From contig CACFLM010000031.1 in assembly GCA_902567145.1 (NCBI GenBank), positions 1 to 9,685 on the forward strand: a stretch of DNA of 9,685 nucleotides. The letters run 5' to 3'. The translations under genes were made by a program, and so were the position numbers. This stretch comes from an uncultured Alphaproteobacteria bacterium. GTDB taxonomy: Bacteria; Pseudomonadota; Alphaproteobacteria; TMED127. Every line of letters starts with the position of its first letter. Position 1 is the stretch's first letter. Shown piece after piece: positions 8,585 through 9,685 of this stretch. The notes beneath the pieces were generated by a model. It worked only from the letters and a program-made list of their open reading frames with translations. It searched no databases and was not told where the DNA came from.

Positions 8585-9178
8585 TTATCCAGAAGTCTTT
8601 TTGTCCATTGCCTCTATTAATCCAATCACTCCTTTAGGATTATTTTTAATTACAGACATGAATTCAGCTCTCTGAGTTACAAGCATACTAACACCATCAA
8701 TATTAACATCTAATATTTTAAAATTCTTGTTTTTATCTAAATAAATTTTCCACATAAGTTTTAAGGTAGGACCATCTTTATTTAAAACATTCATCTTTAC
8801 ATTGTAATAATTATTTTCAATCAATGAGTCGACAGCTTTAAAAGTTCCTGCCCATCCTTTAAACTTTGGCGCATAAGTGGCTACAATGTAATCATTAAAG
8901 CTTTCAACAAATTGTTTGCGCATATTGCTATCTAATCTTTTCCAATATCTTCCAAGCACAAAACGAGAAATATAGTAATTATCAAATGAGTTTAAGTATA
9001 AGTTTCTAAAATTTATATTTCTTTCGTTTTCTGATAAGTTTAAATTAGATACTTTTTCAACTACTTGTTTTCCTAGGTTTTCAACAAAAAATTTACTTTG
9101 TTCTATTCTTTCATCGGAGATGCTTAGGTTTGGTATAGAAAATAGTGTAATGATCAAAAATTTTCTAAGAAAGGCCAT
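8585..9178 (-). CDS. mlaC: MlaC/Ttg2D-family periplasmic phospholipid-binding protein
   Basis: MlaC shuttles phospholipids across the periplasm between the outer-membrane MlaA complex and the inner-membrane MlaFEDB transporter, keeping the outer leaflet asymmetric. The 197-residue product has a probable Sec signal peptide: Arg5-Lys6, a hydrophobic core (about 7-18) and a cleavage-like SIS site before Asp22. The mature part carries the family pattern SFDNYYISRFVLGRYWKRL (64-82), a block around FVESFNDYIVATYAPKF, and the characteristic C-terminal strand-helix VNIDGVSMLVTQRAEFMSVI (158-177). The length fits the family (about 190-215). The ATG is 3 bases after the mlaA stop, so the two form an operon. 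It is convergent with the rpoD-tRNA side. The substrate-transport role comes from the family; the sequence itself shows only membership and export. Confidence 0.93.
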   Translation of the reverse strand: MAFLRKFLIITLFSIPNLSISDERIEQSKFFVENLGKQVVEKVSNLNLSENERNINFRNLYLNSFDNYYISRFVLGRYWKRLDSNMRKQFVESFNDYIVATYAPKFKGWAGTFKAVDSLIENNYYNVKMNVLNKDGPTLKLMWKIYLDKNKNFKILDVNIDGVSMLVTQRAEFMSVIKNNPKGVIGLIEAMDKKTSG

Positions 9179-9181
9179 TTT

Positions 9182-9685
9182 TTACTCAATTAAGTTGACT
9201 CTTGACTCATTAAAACCAGGATAATCGGATGAAGGTAAAACTCCGTTGTAATACCTTGTTTTCTTAGTAGTGACTTCTTTGCTAGAATCTTCGATGTTCA
9301 TAGTTGTAGTGATGATATTTTTAACTTCAGGCTGAGGTTCATCATCATACACATCCACAGGAATCATACTCAATGATAGATCCTTGCTCTCTAAATCTCC
9401 TGATATGTCTTTTCTTCTTTTTTGTCTGTAAAGACTTCTCATTGTAGCATAGAAGTCAAGTGAACCTTCTTTCATTTCGTCTAGATAATCAAGATATTTC
9501 TCTCTTGTTGTTACTCCTCGAACAACTGGCCCAGATAAACGAGCTTCCATACCAATACTATTCATCCTGTAAGCAAATGACAATGGGTTCGTAACAGTGT
9601 CAACACCAAGACCTACAGCATCTCTAACGCTTGATGGGCCAAAAATGGGTAGCATAACATATGGTCCGTCAGGCACACCCCAAAC
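9182..9685 (-). CDS. mlaA: MlaA/VacJ-family outer-membrane lipoprotein, 5' end beyond window
   Basis: Only the C-terminal 167 codons are visible, open to the right edge. The family core motif is clear: WGVPDGPYVMLPIFGPSSVR, followed by DAVG and the helical segment VDTVTNPLSFAYR. These match the MlaA GPY..LP..GP..RD block that builds the membrane ring and lipid channel. The next conserved piece, REKYLDYLDEMKEGSLDFYATMRSLYRQKRR in family terms, ends at about codon 90 counted from the GTG at 9676. A GTG at 9676-9674 could be mistaken for a start, but it is the internal Val of WGVP and the frame continues upstream of it. The missing part should hold the lipoprotein signal and about 100 residues. 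MlaA removes misplaced phospholipids from the outer leaflet and hands them to MlaC, encoded next. A tail of about 70 polar residues after the conserved core is unusual. Confidence 0.93.
   Translation of the reverse strand, partial: VWGVPDGPYVMLPIFGPSSVRDAVGLGVDTVTNPLSFAYRMNSIGMEARLSGPVVRGVTTREKYLDYLDEMKEGSLDFYATMRSLYRQKRRKDISGDLESKDLSLSMIPVDVYDDEPQPEVKNIITTTMNIEDSSKEVTTKKTRYYNGVLPSSDYPGFNESRVNLIE

Noticed and set aside
9674..9676. GTG as a start codon for a short MlaA
   Set aside because: It is the Val of the conserved WGVP motif, and the frame continues to the window edge with family-like residues.
1..9685. CRISPR array, insertion sequence, phage gene, direct repeats or recoded stop codons
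   Set aside because: No repeated units, transposase-like frames or terminal inverted repeats were seen; all genes are conserved housekeeping families and no in-frame TGA is needed to keep them open.

Overview
The window looks like a core chromosomal segment of an AT-rich alphaproteobacterium (roughly 30% GC by eye). The evidence is the C-terminal region-4 signature of the housekeeping sigma factor ([20 protein letters not shown], then a [14 protein letters not shown] end), the order carAB divergent from yqeY-dnaG-rpoD, and an adjacent MlaA-MlaC pair. AT-rich marine lineages (SAR11-like, HIMB59/AEGEAN-type) or Rickettsiales-like groups fit the composition, but that narrower placement is inference. 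All visible stop codons are TAA or TAG and Trp is encoded by TGG, so the standard code is in use.

Left third (1-4078, minus strand): carA and carB, encoding the glutaminase and synthetase subunits of carbamoyl phosphate synthase, which supplies pyrimidine and arginine synthesis. They overlap by 8 bases. carB is open over all 981 visible codons and runs off the left edge inside its allosteric domain.

Middle (4079-8362, plus strand): a 75-base divergent control region, then yqeY (GatB/YqeY-domain protein), dnaG (primase) and rpoD (primary sigma factor). This is the alphaproteobacterial form of the macromolecular synthesis operon, with yqeY in the place that rpsU holds in Escherichia coli. yqeY and dnaG also overlap by 8 bases; dnaG and rpoD are 44 bases apart.

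Right part (8363-9685): a tRNA gene with a CAT anticodon and encoded CCA, most likely the lysidine-modified tRNA-Ile2, preceded by a TATAAT box. Convergent to it on the minus strand are mlaC and the 3' part of mlaA, components of the outer-membrane phospholipid retrograde transport system, 3 bases apart.

I found no mobile element, CRISPR array, phage gene, pseudogene or unrecognised gene. Everything of length is accounted for by conserved housekeeping genes, and I do not see a previously undescribed system here. The observations worth a second look are local: near-leaderless divergent promoters, tight 8-base overlaps, 10-base adenine runs inside essential genes, a long acidic insert in RpoD, and a long C-terminal tail on MlaA.
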